Of a stretch of DNA of 43,398 nucleotides, positions 15,072 to 23,940 are shown one piece after another; within the stretch, counting starts at the first letter, position 1; each line of letters starts with the position of its first letter. Under the pieces are notes generated by a model, which worked only from the letters and a program-made list of their open reading frames with translations, was not told the origin of the DNA and did not search any database. The translations under genes were made by a program, and so were the position numbers. The DNA is from Roseomonas sp. (GTDB lineage Bacteria; Pseudomonadota; Alphaproteobacteria; Acetobacterales; Acetobacteraceae): NCBI GenBank assembly GCA_020249505.1, contig JADCFN010000084.1:1-43398 (forward strand), read 5' to 3'.

Positions 15072-16130
15072 ATGAGCTTCAAAAAGACCCTTCTGGCCGC
15101 TGCGGCGGTGGTGGCCCTGCCGTTGATGGCGCAGGCCCAGCCGGTGAGCGGGCTTTATCTTGGCGCGGGGATTGGTGGGAATTACCTCGACAAGTCGGAT
15201 ATCACCGGCTCTTCTGCGGCCGATAAAGCGGCAGTCGGTAATTTGTCTGCTGAGTTCTCCTGGGGATATGCTGGCGTTATCAGCCTCGGTTGGGGCTTTG
15301 GTAATGGCCTGCGTGCCGAAATTGAAGGCAGCTATCGCCAGAACGATGTTTCGGACCTGACACTCAACAACGCTATGCAAAGCGGCGCCACTGGAACTGC
15401 AACAAGTTACGGTGCCATGCTAAACGTGCTCTACGACATCAACTTAAATGGTATGCTAGGTGGCATCACCCCGTATGTTGGTGTCGGCGCTGGCTACGTT
15501 TTTCATGATTATGACGAAGTCGGCACGAATATGGGCGGCGTCAAGGACGTAAAAACTGGTGACAGCGGCGCCTTCGGCGGTCAGGCGATTGTTGGTTTGT
15601 CTCTTCCCATCTCTTCCGTCCCGGGTTTGGCAATGACGGCTGAATACCGTTTCATGATGACCTCAGGGCACGACATCAGCTCAACTACTGCGGGCGTTAC
15701 GCGAACTGTGGACGTTGACAACGTGAACCACTCGCTTCTTGTTGGCCTGCGCTACGCCTTCAACGCGGCCCCGGCTGTTGCGGCCGCTGCACCGGTTGCC
15801 GCTGCCCGCACCTTCCTGGTATTCTTTGACTGGAGCAAGGCTGACCTCACGGACCGTGCCCGTCAGATCATCGGTGAAGCCGCGTCTTCCCGTGGCCAAG
15901 GCGTAACCCGCATTGAAGTGAATGGCTTTACGGACCGCTCCGGCCCGGCTGATTACAACATGCAGCTTTCGATCCGCCGCGCCAATGCGGTGGCCGCTGA
16001 ACTGGTGCGTCGTGGCGTTCCTCGGAATGAAATCGTGACCCGCGGCTTCGGTGAAGAAAACAATCTGGTGCCGACGGCCGACGGCGTTCGTGAGCCGCAG
16101 AACCGTCGCGTGGAAATCATCCTGAAGTAA
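15072..16130 (+). CDS. OmpA-family outer membrane protein, copy 1
   Basis: The 352 residues begin at ATG 15072 after GAGGAAAG. The signal peptide is MSFKKTLLAAAAVVALPLMAQA, cut before QPVSG. An eight-stranded-type beta-barrel domain follows (LYLGAGIGGNY, then WGFGNGLRAEIEG, then TPYVGVGAGY, ending LLVGLRYAF). After an Ala/Pro linker comes a periplasmic OmpA C-terminal domain (about 245-352) with FDWSKADLTDRA and NGFTDRSGPADYNMQLSIRRA, which binds peptidoglycan. It is one of three tandem paralogs; its C-terminal domain differs from copy 3 at one residue. A rho-independent terminator follows. Confidence 0.93.
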   Translation: MSFKKTLLAAAAVVALPLMAQAQPVSGLYLGAGIGGNYLDKSDITGSSAADKAAVGNLSAEFSWGYAGVISLGWGFGNGLRAEIEGSYRQNDVSDLTLNNAMQSGATGTATSYGAMLNVLYDINLNGMLGGITPYVGVGAGYVFHDYDEVGTNMGGVKDVKTGDSGAFGGQAIVGLSLPISSVPGLAMTAEYRFMMTSGHDISSTTAGVTRTVDVDNVNHSLLVGLRYAFNAAPAVAAAAPVAAARTFLVFFDWSKADLTDRARQIIGEAASSRGQGVTRIEVNGFTDRSGPADYNMQLSIRRANAVAAELVRRGVPRNEIVTRGFGEENNLVPTADGVREPQNRRVEIILK

Positions 16131-16159
16131 TCGGGGAAGAATGCGACACAAAACAATTG

Positions 16160-16184
16160 GGGCGCCGCGTGGCGCCCTTTTTTT
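16160..16184 (+). terminator. Rho-independent terminator after OmpA copy 1
   Basis: GGGCGCC (16160-16166) and GGCGCCC (16171-16177) form a 7-bp GC stem with a GCGT loop, followed by seven Ts. It lies 30 bp after the stop codon. Confidence 0.9.
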
Positions 16185-16413
16185 GTTGAGTTCCATGATT
16201 ATCTCTGGAAAGCATCCTTAATCGGGAAGGAACGCAGCGGGATATCACCATATCTTCACGTTAAGAACCATGCTGAATAGTAGAAGATTCTTGAGAAATC
16301 GTACGGAGTCCCGCAACACCCTTTTATAGATGCTTGACTTTGCGCGCTTTTGCTTTGACAGAAGAACAGTGTTTCTGGGAACCTCATGCTTTAGAGTTGC
16401 TCAAGGGGGATCA

Positions 16414-17499
16414 ATGCGCTTCAGGAATTTGAAGCTCCTGGCGGCTTCCTTTATCGCAATCTCAGCTATGGCCGAAGCGCACCCCGTCAGCGGGCCTTAC
16501 GTCGGCGCTGGTATTGGTATTAATTTTTTGCAGGATACGGACATTACAGGCACTTGGCGCCGAGATCGAACTCGATTGATTGGCGAAAGCAACTCATTTG
16601 ACACAGGCTATGTCGGTATCCTCAACCTTGGTTGGGGTTTCGGCAATGGTCTACGGATCGAAATTGAAGGTAACTATCGTCGTAATGATACCGACGGGCA
16701 TACTCTCCTCGACAAATCGCGACAACCTCCGGTGGGTACGGCCTCAAGCTATGGCGGTATGGCGAATGTGCTCTTTGATTTCGATCTCGGCGGTATTCTA
16801 TTGGGTTTGACACCATATCTAGGTGCTGGCGCTGGTTATATCTGGCATCGTTACGATGACGTTGGCTACAAGACGAGCGCTAGCCGTGAAAATACCTATT
16901 ATAGCTCCTCGCTTCCGCCGGGCGCTTTTGCCGCGCAGGCGATCGTCGGTTTTGCCTTGCCGATCGCCTCGGTGCCTGGTCTGGCACTGACCGCGGAATA
17001 CCGCTTTCTTGGAACAAATGGACATAACTTTGACCGCAATAGAGTGAATGGCGTGACCTACGTCGCAGACGCAAACGTCGATAACTTCAATCATTCCATT
17101 CTGTTTGGTCTGCGATACGCCTTTTCAGGGACGCGCACTGTTACCCCGCCTGCGGCGGTACCCGTTGCTACCGCCCAAACATTCCTTGTCTTCTTCGACT
17201 GGAACTCTGCCGATTTGACCGATCGCGCGCGGCAAATCATTGGTGAGGCGGCCACCGCTCGAGGAACTGGTGTAACCCGTATTGAAGTGAACGGGTTCAC
17301 CGACCGTTCTGGACCGGCAGACTATAATATGCGGCTTTCCGTTCGTCGCGCCAATACAGTCGCCGCTGAGCTTGTCCGCCGTGGCGTGCCGCGCAATGCC
17401 ATCGTCACGCGCGGCTTTGGCGAGGAGAATAATTTGGTGCCGACGGCTGATGATATTCGTGAACCGCAGAATAGGCGGGTGGAGATCGTTCTCAAGTAA
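16414..17499 (+). CDS. OmpA-family outer membrane protein, copy 2 (divergent)
   Basis: The 361 residues begin at ATG 16414 after AAGGGGGA. The signal peptide is MRFRNLKLLAASFIAISAMAEA; the mature part begins HPVSGPYVGAGIGINF. It has the same beta-barrel plus OmpA C-terminal architecture as copies 1 and 3 (FDWNSADLTDRA, NGFTDRSGPADYN). It differs more from the other two: longer extracellular-loop segments (around RENTYYSSSLPPG) and several substitutions in the periplasmic domain. Base composition is less GC-rich than copies 1 and 3. The 230-bp upstream gap after the copy 1 terminator probably has its own promoter. No terminator is evident after it. Confidence 0.93.
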   Translation: MRFRNLKLLAASFIAISAMAEAHPVSGPYVGAGIGINFLQDTDITGTWRRDRTRLIGESNSFDTGYVGILNLGWGFGNGLRIEIEGNYRRNDTDGHTLLDKSRQPPVGTASSYGGMANVLFDFDLGGILLGLTPYLGAGAGYIWHRYDDVGYKTSASRENTYYSSSLPPGAFAAQAIVGFALPIASVPGLALTAEYRFLGTNGHNFDRNRVNGVTYVADANVDNFNHSILFGLRYAFSGTRTVTPPAAVPVATAQTFLVFFDWNSADLTDRARQIIGEAATARGTGVTRIEVNGFTDRSGPADYNMRLSVRRANTVAAELVRRGVPRNAIVTRGFGEENNLVPTADDIREPQNRRVEIVLK

Positions 17500-17763
17500 C
17501 CCAGAATTATTTCTTGCCCTTTCTAGGCATAACTTGGCTTCGTCCCAGGCCAATTACGGTCCATGTTCGGGCTCTTCAAACCATCGCGGGCGCCTCATGC
17601 GGAAACGCGTTCGGACACAGACTGTCCAGAAATGGGACGTATTGAGGGTCGCCGAGCGTTTTGCGGGCTAGCCTAGGCCTGCTTTAGGGGCTAAGAACAA
17701 CATTAGAAGTGGGCTAGAATGCGGTTTGGCCTGCTGGACATCAAGCAAGGACGGGAGATTCCG

Positions 17764-18846
17764 ATGGCCTTTAGAAAAATGTTTATTGCTGCTGCGGCGG
17801 TGGCTGCGGTGCCTATGCTGGCTCAAGCCCAGCCAGTGAGCGGACTCTACATCGGCGGCGGCGTTGGCGCCAATTGGCAGCAGGACACGACGCTTAATGG
17901 GGCTGTCAACAACGCGCTTGGCCTCAAGGTCGAGAATGAGTTTGAGGTCGGATATGCAGGTGTGCTGAGCCTTGGTTGGGGCTTTGGCAACGGCTTGCGG
18001 GCGGAAATCGAAGGTAATTATCGTTCAAATGATGTCAGTGATACCAGGGTGAGCGGTGCGTCTTTTTCAAGCAAGGCGAGCGGCACTGGCACCGCGGTAA
18101 GCTACGGGGCCATGGCAAATATTCTTTATGATTTCAATCTTGGCTCAGCCCTTGGGGGTCTGATGCCTTATATCGGTGCCGGCGCTGGTTATATCTGGCA
18201 TGATTACCAGGATGTTGGCGTTCGCTACGCGTCAGGCGACAAGATCGTCTACAATGGCGATACGGGCGCTTTCGGATACCAGGCCATTCTTGGCGCCGCT
18301 CTGCCGATCGCAAACGTTCCTGGCCTTGCCGTGACCGCCGAGTATCGTTTCATGGGTACACTTGGTCATGATATCAACGGAACAGTGAATCAGACCGGAC
18401 AGGCCCAGGTGCGGGTCAACTCCGATATTGATAACTTCAATCACTCGCTCCTAATCGGCCTGCGTTACGCCTTCAACGCCGCCCCGGCCATGCCGGTCGC
18501 TGCTGCGCCCGTGGCTGCTGCCCGCACCTTCCTGGTCTTCTTTGATTGGAGCAAGGCTGACCTCACGGACCGTGCCCGCCAGATCATCGGCGAAGCCGCT
18601 TCTGCTCGTGGCCAGGGTGTGACCCGCATTGAAGTCAATGGCTTCACGGACCGTTCCGGCCCGGCGGATTACAACATGCAGCTTTCGATCCGTCGCGCCA
18701 ATGCGGTGGCGGCTGAGCTGGTGCGCCGCGGCGTGCCGCGGAATGAAATCGTGACACGCGGCTTCGGTGAAGAAAACAATCTGGTGCCGACGGCCGATGG
18801 CGTTCGTGAGCCGCAGAACCGTCGCGTGGAAATCATCCTGAAGTAA
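17764..18846 (+). CDS. OmpA-family outer membrane protein, copy 3
   Basis: The 360 residues begin at ATG 17764 after GGGAG. The signal peptide is MAFRKMFIAAAAVAAVPMLAQA, cut before QPVSGLYIGGGVG. An N-terminal beta-barrel (WGFGNGLRAEIEG, then MPYIGAGAGYIWHDY, ending LLIGLRYAF) is followed by an AP-rich linker and the OmpA C-terminal peptidoglycan-binding domain. That last domain is almost identical to copy 1, including much of the DNA, while the barrels differ. This suggests recent duplication or gene conversion. A terminator closely resembling that of copy 1 follows. Confidence 0.93.
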   Translation: MAFRKMFIAAAAVAAVPMLAQAQPVSGLYIGGGVGANWQQDTTLNGAVNNALGLKVENEFEVGYAGVLSLGWGFGNGLRAEIEGNYRSNDVSDTRVSGASFSSKASGTGTAVSYGAMANILYDFNLGSALGGLMPYIGAGAGYIWHDYQDVGVRYASGDKIVYNGDTGAFGYQAILGAALPIANVPGLAVTAEYRFMGTLGHDINGTVNQTGQAQVRVNSDIDNFNHSLLIGLRYAFNAAPAMPVAAAPVAAARTFLVFFDWSKADLTDRARQIIGEAASARGQGVTRIEVNGFTDRSGPADYNMQLSIRRANAVAAELVRRGVPRNEIVTRGFGEENNLVPTADGVREPQNRRVEIILK

Positions 18847-18875
18847 TTCGGGAAAATCCCACCTGGGAAAGATTG

Positions 18876-18899
18876 GGGGCGCCGCGAGGCGCCCCTTTT
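18876..18899 (+). terminator. Rho-independent terminator after OmpA copy 3
   Basis: GGGGCGCC (18876-18883) pairs with GGCGCCCC (18888-18895) around a GCGA loop, followed by TTTT. It is close in sequence to the copy 1 terminator, so the duplicated unit included the 3' flank. Confidence 0.88.
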
Positions 18900-18925
18900 C
18901 ATTTGCAGGGCGGAAACAAAACTGC

Positions 18926-19891
18926 TCAGCCGGAAAGCCTGATCCCAGTCAGTTCCACCAGCGCCCGCCAGCGCGCCAGTTCTGCCTTCTGGAACTCCCC
19001 GAACGGCGCTGATGCCATGGGTGCGGCCACAAAACCTTGGCTTTGCAGTCTTTCGCGCATGGTGGGTTCAGCCAAGATTCGCAGCAAAAGGTCAGATAGC
19101 CGCGTGATAATCTCAGGCGCGGTGCGGGCCGGCGCCCAAAGCCCAAACCAGGCATCCACCGCCAGATCGGGCGCGTTCAGTTCCGCGAAGGTCGGCACAT
19201 CCGCAGCTTCGGGCAGGCGCGCCGGGGCGCCAATGCCAAGCGCGCGCAGCCGCCCTTCGCGCACCAGGGCAACCACCTGCGGCCAGGTCGAGACAAAGAA
19301 ATCCACAACACCCGCAACCGTATCCGTGGTGGCCTGGGCGCCGCCGCGATAGGGCACATGGGTGGCATCCAAACGCTCCCGCCGCGCGAAGGTCTCGGCA
19401 ATCACATGGCTTGCGGAACCGGCGCCGGAAGAAGCGTAGGTCACCTTGCCGCCATTGCGGCCCTTCGCGGCCAGTTCGGCCAAGGTCCTGGCACCGTTGG
19501 CCGGCACCACCAAGGCGTGATGCACGGTGGCAAGCTTGGCGATGGGCGCGAAATCCGCAATCGGGTCAAAGGGCAGGGAAGGCAGCATGGCCGCATTCGC
19601 CGCATGGGTCTGGTTATTGCCCAGCGCCAGCGTATAGCCATCGGCCACCGCTTGGGCCACCGCATGCGTCCCAGCCACCGCGGCGCCGCCCGGGCGATTA
19701 TCCACCACAAAAGTGCTGCCAGGGATGGCTTCCTGCAAAGCGGCAGAAAGGGTGCGCGCCAGCACATCGGTGGACCCTCCCGGGGGATAGGCCAGCACAA
19801 TGCGCACCGGGCGTGACGGCCAGGCTTGCGCGCGGGCCAAAGCCGGCATGGCCAGCATGGGTGCCGCCAGCAATAGACGACGATGGATCAT
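18926..19891 (-). CDS. Bug/TctC family periplasmic substrate-binding protein
   Basis: The 321 residues begin at ATG 19891, which sits about 8 nt from GGGAGGA; an ATG at 19897 is too close to it. The signal peptide is MIHRRLLLAAPMLAMPALARA. The mature protein starts WPSRPVRIVLAYPPGGSTDVLAR and includes VVDNRPGGA and a YASSGAGSASH loop, typical of the TctC/Bug family. These proteins bind small carboxylates or related ligands for tripartite tricarboxylate transporters or act as orphan receptors. No tctAB genes are adjacent, so it looks like an orphan; the ligand is unknown. Confidence 0.92.
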   Translation of the reverse strand: MIHRRLLLAAPMLAMPALARAQAWPSRPVRIVLAYPPGGSTDVLARTLSAALQEAIPGSTFVVDNRPGGAAVAGTHAVAQAVADGYTLALGNNQTHAANAAMLPSLPFDPIADFAPIAKLATVHHALVVPANGARTLAELAAKGRNGGKVTYASSGAGSASHVIAETFARRERLDATHVPYRGGAQATTDTVAGVVDFFVSTWPQVVALVREGRLRALGIGAPARLPEAADVPTFAELNAPDLAVDAWFGLWAPARTAPEIITRLSDLLLRILAEPTMRERLQSQGFVAAPMASAPFGEFQKAELARWRALVELTGIRLSG

Positions 19892-19922
19892 CTTCATTCC
19901 TCCCGAATTTGGGCGTTAAGGC

Positions 19923-20531
19923 TTACCCTTCGCGTTGCGCCCGCGCGCGCTTGGCGGCTGGGCGTTCCAGGCAGCGCGCGAGCCAAGCCTTCACCTTCGG
20001 AAAGGCGCTGAAGTCATACCCATTCACGAAGGAGCCATAGAGCACAGAAGCAAGGTTGAGATCGGCGATGGTGAAGCCATTGCCCACCAGATAATCCCGC
20101 GTTGCAAGCTCCGATTCCAAAACCGCAAGCCGCTGGTCGGTGGCTTCCTTGCCAAGCGCTGCCTCCGCCGCAATGCGGTCCGCGGGCGCGCGAAGGAAGC
20201 TGTTATAGGCCCAGCGCATGACATGCGGCTCAATTTCGGTCGCCGCCCAAAGCGTCCACTGCAAGGCGCGCGAGGCATCATTGCCGGTGGGCATCAGCGG
20301 CGCCCCGACCTTGCCCGCGATATGCAGATTGATCGCGAGGCTTTCGAACAGCACCAGATCACCATCTTCCAAGGCGGGGATCTTGTTGTTTGGGTTGATC
20401 GGAAGCGGGCGTTCCAGCTTGGAGCCGGGTACGACGCCAATAGGGATTACTTCATAAGCAAGCCCGGCTTCTTCGGCCGCCCAGATGCAGCGAAAGGCGC
20501 GGGAACGGGCGATGCCGTGGATTTTCAGCAT
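19923..20531 (-). CDS. Glutathione S-transferase family protein
   Basis: The 202 residues have a thioredoxin-like N-terminal domain (MLKIHGIARSRAFRCIWAAEEAGLAYE). NPNNKIPALEDG carries the cis-Pro, and FESLAINLHIA matches the glutathione-binding E-S motif. A helical C-terminal domain follows (GNGFTIADLNLASVLY with the conserved N-capping Asp). The start ATG 20531 (AGGA upstream) leaves 29 bp after the ETF-QO stop. It probably shares a transcript with ETF-QO. The specific conjugation or isomerase substrate is unknown. Confidence 0.9.
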   Translation of the reverse strand: MLKIHGIARSRAFRCIWAAEEAGLAYEVIPIGVVPGSKLERPLPINPNNKIPALEDGDLVLFESLAINLHIAGKVGAPLMPTGNDASRALQWTLWAATEIEPHVMRWAYNSFLRAPADRIAAEAALGKEATDQRLAVLESELATRDYLVGNGFTIADLNLASVLYGSFVNGYDFSAFPKVKAWLARCLERPAAKRARAQREG

Positions 20532-20560
20532 GGTGTTTTTCCTGTCCTGATCTGGCGTTT

Positions 20561-22189
20561 TCACATGCCGCCAATGTAATTCGGTCCGCCGCTACCTTCC
20601 GGCGTGCACCAATCAATATTCTGCGTCGGGTCCTTGATGTCGCAGGTTTTGCAATGCACGCAATTCTGCGCATTGATCACCAAGCGCGGCTGGCCTTCTT
20701 CCACGCCAACCGCCTCATAAACCCCGGCGGGGCAATAACGGCTTTCGGGGCTGCCGAAGATTTCCCAATTCACGCCTTTCCAAAGCCCTGGGTCGCGCAG
20801 CTTCAGATGCGCGGGCTGGTCTTCCTCATGGTTGGTATTCGCCAAAAATACGGAAGACAGTCGGTCGAAGGAATAAACGCCATCTGGCTTGGGGTAGGTG
20901 ATTTTCGGCGCCTCCGATCCCTTTTTCAGCACGGCGTGATCTTCGTGATGCGAAAGCGTCCAGGGTGATTTGCCGCGCGTGATATAGGTTTCAATCGCGG
21001 CATTGATCATGCCGCCCCAGAAGCCGAATTTCGCAAAGCCGGGGCGGATATTCCGCACCGATTCCAATTCCGGCCAAATCCAGGAATGGCGCAGCATTTC
21101 CGGATAGGCATTCAGGACCGGCGCGCGATGTTCCGAAGCGCAAGCCGCCGCCAAAGCCTCGGCCGCGATCATGCCGGATTTCATTGCCGTATGCGTGCCC
21201 TTGATCTTAGGCACATTCAGGAAACCGGCTGAATCACCAATGATCGCACCGCCGGGGAAAACCAGCTTCGGGATCGCCTGGAAGCCACCCTCATTCAAGG
21301 CCCGCGCGCCATAGGCAATGCGCTTGCCGCCTTCGAGCATGGCGCGCACCGCCGGGTGCTGCTTGAAGCGCTGAAATTCCTCAAACGGGGAAAGCCAGGG
21401 GTTTTGGTAGTCCAGCCCGACAACAAAGCCGATGCTGACCAGATTATCGCCCAGCATATAAAGCCAGGACCCACCATAGGTATCGGTGTTCAGCGGCCAG
21501 CCCACGCTATGCCAAATCAGGCCCGGCTGATGCTTTTCCTTCGGGATTTCCCATAATTCCTTGATGCCCAAACCATAGGTCTGCGGTGCCACGCCATCGC
21601 GCAGATTGAAGGTCTCAAAGAGCTTTTTCGTGAGCGACCCACGGCAGCCCTCGGCGAACAGCGTGTAGCTTGCGCGGAGTTCCATCCCCGGCTGATAATT
21701 CGGCCCCTTTTCGCCATCCTTCGTAATGCCCATCACGCCGGCCACCACGCCGCGCACCTGGCCATCTTCAATGATCGTCTCGGAAGCGGCGAAGCCCGGA
21801 TAAATCTCAACGCCCAAAGCTTCCGCCCTTGCCCCCAGCCAACGGCAGACATTGCCGAGTGAGACAATGTAATTGCCGTGATTATTCATGGCCGGCGGCG
21901 TCGGCAGCTTGAAGGCCTTGGTTTCCGTCAGGAACATGAAACGGTCATCGCCCGCGGGGGTGGCCAACGCCGGCGGATCATCGCGCCAATCGGGAATAAG
22001 CTCATCCAGCGCACGCGGTTCCAGCACGGCGCCCGAGAGGATATGCGCGCCGATCTCACTGCCCTTTTCGATCAGGCAGACCGCCAGATCGGGCGCCAAT
22101 TGTTTCAGGCGGATGGCGGCGGCGAGGCCCGAAGGCCCACCGCCCACGATCAGCACATCAAATTCCATCGCTTCCCGTTCTTCGGACAT
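20561..22189 (-). CDS. Electron transfer flavoprotein-ubiquinone oxidoreductase (ETF-QO)
   Basis: This 542-residue inner-membrane-associated FAD/4Fe-4S enzyme passes electrons from ETF (fatty-acid and amino-acid dehydrogenases) to ubiquinone. The N-terminal dinucleotide-binding motif is VLIVGGGPSGLAAAIRL. The C-terminal ferredoxin-like domain has the cluster ligands CVHCKTCDIKDPTQNIDW followed by the last Cys in WCTPEG. The ATG at 22189 is preferred over GTG 22192, with AGGAAAGG upstream. It is divergent from the uracil-DNA glycosylase gene; a palindrome lies in the shared intergenic space. Confidence 0.96.
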   Translation of the reverse strand: MSEEREAMEFDVLIVGGGPSGLAAAIRLKQLAPDLAVCLIEKGSEIGAHILSGAVLEPRALDELIPDWRDDPPALATPAGDDRFMFLTETKAFKLPTPPAMNNHGNYIVSLGNVCRWLGARAEALGVEIYPGFAASETIIEDGQVRGVVAGVMGITKDGEKGPNYQPGMELRASYTLFAEGCRGSLTKKLFETFNLRDGVAPQTYGLGIKELWEIPKEKHQPGLIWHSVGWPLNTDTYGGSWLYMLGDNLVSIGFVVGLDYQNPWLSPFEEFQRFKQHPAVRAMLEGGKRIAYGARALNEGGFQAIPKLVFPGGAIIGDSAGFLNVPKIKGTHTAMKSGMIAAEALAAACASEHRAPVLNAYPEMLRHSWIWPELESVRNIRPGFAKFGFWGGMINAAIETYITRGKSPWTLSHHEDHAVLKKGSEAPKITYPKPDGVYSFDRLSSVFLANTNHEEDQPAHLKLRDPGLWKGVNWEIFGSPESRYCPAGVYEAVGVEEGQPRLVINAQNCVHCKTCDIKDPTQNIDWCTPEGSGGPNYIGGM

Positions 22190-22212
22190 CACGCCACGCC
22201 TTTCCTCATGGC

Positions 22213-22246
22213 CGGATCATGACCCGCTTTCACGGATCATGATCCG
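22213..22246. promoter_or_regulatory. Palindromic candidate operator with a repeated half-site
   Basis: CGGATCATGATCCG (22233-22246) is a perfect 14-bp palindrome. The 10-bp CGGATCATGA also occurs at 22213-22222, exactly 20 bp upstream, about two helical turns. Both lie just upstream of ETF-QO, between it and the divergent UDG gene. This fits a dimeric regulator site, but it could be a dispersed repeat. Confidence 0.4.
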
Positions 22247-22368
22247 GCTTGATTTGAGCGACTGATTCACCGCTTCGGCGATGCCACCTACGCGGATCAG
22301 GCGCTGATTCACCCATGTAGCGAAGCCGCGGGTTGCACGGAACCCCGCTCAGGGCCGATATGTAGTGG

Positions 22369-23181
22369 ATGGAGCAAGACAAATCCGCCCTGGCCGCCGC
22401 CCTTGCGCTGCAATGCGATTGGGGTGCGGATGAGGCGCTGATGGAAAGCCCCGCAAATCGCCTGGCGCTGCGGGAGGCAACTTCGCGCGCGCCTGAAGCC
22501 GCGCGCCCCGCGCCGGGACCGCCCCCGCGCCCGATCCGCGCCACCCCGGTTGCCCTGGCCCCCGCGCCCCCGGCCAATACGCGGGCCGAAGCCCTGGCCG
22601 CAGCCGCGCCCGATCTGGCGGCGCTGAAGGCGGCCATTGCGGCCTTTGATGGCTCACCACTCAAGGAAACCGCGACGAATCTGGTATTTGGTGAGGGTAT
22701 TGCCGACTCCGGCCTGATGCTGATTGGCGAGGCGCCGGGGGCGGATGAAGACCGTGCCGGCCGGCCCTTTGTCGGCGCCTCGGGCCAATTGCTGGATCGG
22801 ATGTTTGCCTCTGTTGGCCTCTCGCGGGAGAGTAATTTCTACATCACCAATATCCTGCCCTGGCGGCCGCCCGGGAACCGCACGCCCACAGATTCGGAGG
22901 TGGCGCTGTTCCTGCCCTTTCTCCGCCGTCAGGTGGCGTTGATCCGCCCGAAGCGGCTGGTGCTGGTGGGGGGCGTGGCGGCCAAGGGGCTGATCGGTGG
23001 GAAGGAAGGCATCACCCGCTTGCGTGGCCGTTGGCATGAGGTTGACATCCCCGGCCTTGGCCATATCCCCGCCCTGCCGACGCTCCATCCCGCCTATCTT
23101 CTCCGCAGCCCTGCTTCCAAGCGTGAAGCCTGGGCGGACTTGCTGCTGCTGCGCCGCATGCTGGATCAGGCGCCGGGTTAG
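22369..23181 (+). CDS. Uracil-DNA glycosylase, family 4-like without iron-sulfur cysteines
   Basis: The 270 residues carry the family 4/5-type motif [17 protein letters not shown], then GQLLDRM and [11 protein letters not shown], placing it in the UDG superfamily; it removes uracil from DNA to start base excision repair. A Pro/Ala-rich N-terminal linker (about 40-75) precedes the domain. Classic family 4 enzymes hold a 4Fe-4S cluster with four Cys. Here those positions read FDGSPLK and [11 protein letters not shown], and the whole protein has a single Cys (Cys16), so no such cluster can be bound. Cysteine-poor versions occur in other alphaproteobacteria to my knowledge. It may be followed by co-transcription of the next gene (5-bp gap). 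Confidence 0.9.
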   Translation: MEQDKSALAAALALQCDWGADEALMESPANRLALREATSRAPEAARPAPGPPPRPIRATPVALAPAPPANTRAEALAAAAPDLAALKAAIAAFDGSPLKETATNLVFGEGIADSGLMLIGEAPGADEDRAGRPFVGASGQLLDRMFASVGLSRESNFYITNILPWRPPGNRTPTDSEVALFLPFLRRQVALIRPKRLVLVGGVAAKGLIGGKEGITRLRGRWHEVDIPGLGHIPALPTLHPAYLLRSPASKREAWADLLLLRRMLDQAPG

Positions 23182-23186
23182 GTCCG

Positions 23187-23927
23187 GTGGCGGAGTTTCT
23201 GGCCAATTGCCTGCACGGGCTGGAAGCGCTTGGTCCCGGCGGGCTTTGGGCCGTGATGGGCGCGCTGTTTCTGGCTGGCTTGGCGGGCGGGGCCAGCCAT
23301 TGCGCTGCCATGTGCGGACCCTTTGTGCTGGCCCAATCCGCGGCGGTGGCGGATCAGGCAGCGTCTGGCGGAATGCTGCGGCGCCTGTCTGGGGCTGCAT
23401 TGCTGCCCTATCATGCTGGTCGCGCAATTGGTTACGGCTTGCTCGGAGCGCTGGCCGGTGGTGTGGTGGGCGCAGTGAGTCTCGGCACCGGGTGGCGCTT
23501 GGTGTTGGCGGGGATGCTCGCGCTCGCGGCGCTGCTGATGTTCGCGCAAGCCTCGGCCCGGCTTGCCGCGCTGCTGCCGCGCCTCGCCGCGCCGCGATTG
23601 CCGAGCCCGTTGGAAGCACGCCTTGGCCCGCTGCTGGCAGCGCCCACTGGCCTGCGTGGGGTGGCGCTTGGCTTGCTGCTCTCAGCGCTACCTTGCGGCT
23701 TGCTCTATGGCGCCCTGGCTGGGGCGGCGGCGACCGGTAGCGCGCTTGGGGGCGCGATTGCGATGGTGAGTTTCGTCGCCGGCACCGTGCCGGCGCTGAT
23801 CAGCGTGGCTTGCCTCGGGCGCTTTTTTGGCAAAAGGCATGGGTACCTGACGCGTAGCGTGGCGGCAGGGTTATTTGTGCTGAATGGGGTAGTACTGGCA
23901 GTGATGGCGGTGCGGCTGCTGGGGTAG
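23187..23927 (+). CDS. TauE/SafE- or UreH-like polytopic membrane protein (DsbD_2 type)
   Basis: This 246-residue integral membrane protein has about six hydrophobic segments. The first contains GGASHCAAMCGPFVL, the HCxxMCG motif seen in the UreH-like/DsbD_2 (PF13386) family linked to metal or heme handling and cytochrome oxidase maturation. A second Pro-Cys motif, SALPCGLLYGAL, lies in the second half. The start is GTG at 23187, 5 bp after the UDG stop, so the two are likely co-transcribed. The transported substrate is unknown; copper or sulfur compounds are the usual suggestions. Confidence 0.8.
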   Translation: MAEFLANCLHGLEALGPGGLWAVMGALFLAGLAGGASHCAAMCGPFVLAQSAAVADQAASGGMLRRLSGAALLPYHAGRAIGYGLLGALAGGVVGAVSLGTGWRLVLAGMLALAALLMFAQASARLAALLPRLAAPRLPSPLEARLGPLLAAPTGLRGVALGLLLSALPCGLLYGALAGAAATGSALGGAIAMVSFVAGTVPALISVACLGRFFGKRHGYLTRSVAAGLFVLNGVVLAVMAVRLLG

Positions 23928-23940
23928 GTCGAGGCAGAAC

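Noticed and set aside
22654-23619. 321-codon minus-strand frame over UDG and the membrane protein
   Set aside because: It is Arg/Pro/Gln-rich with no domain, opposite two supported genes.
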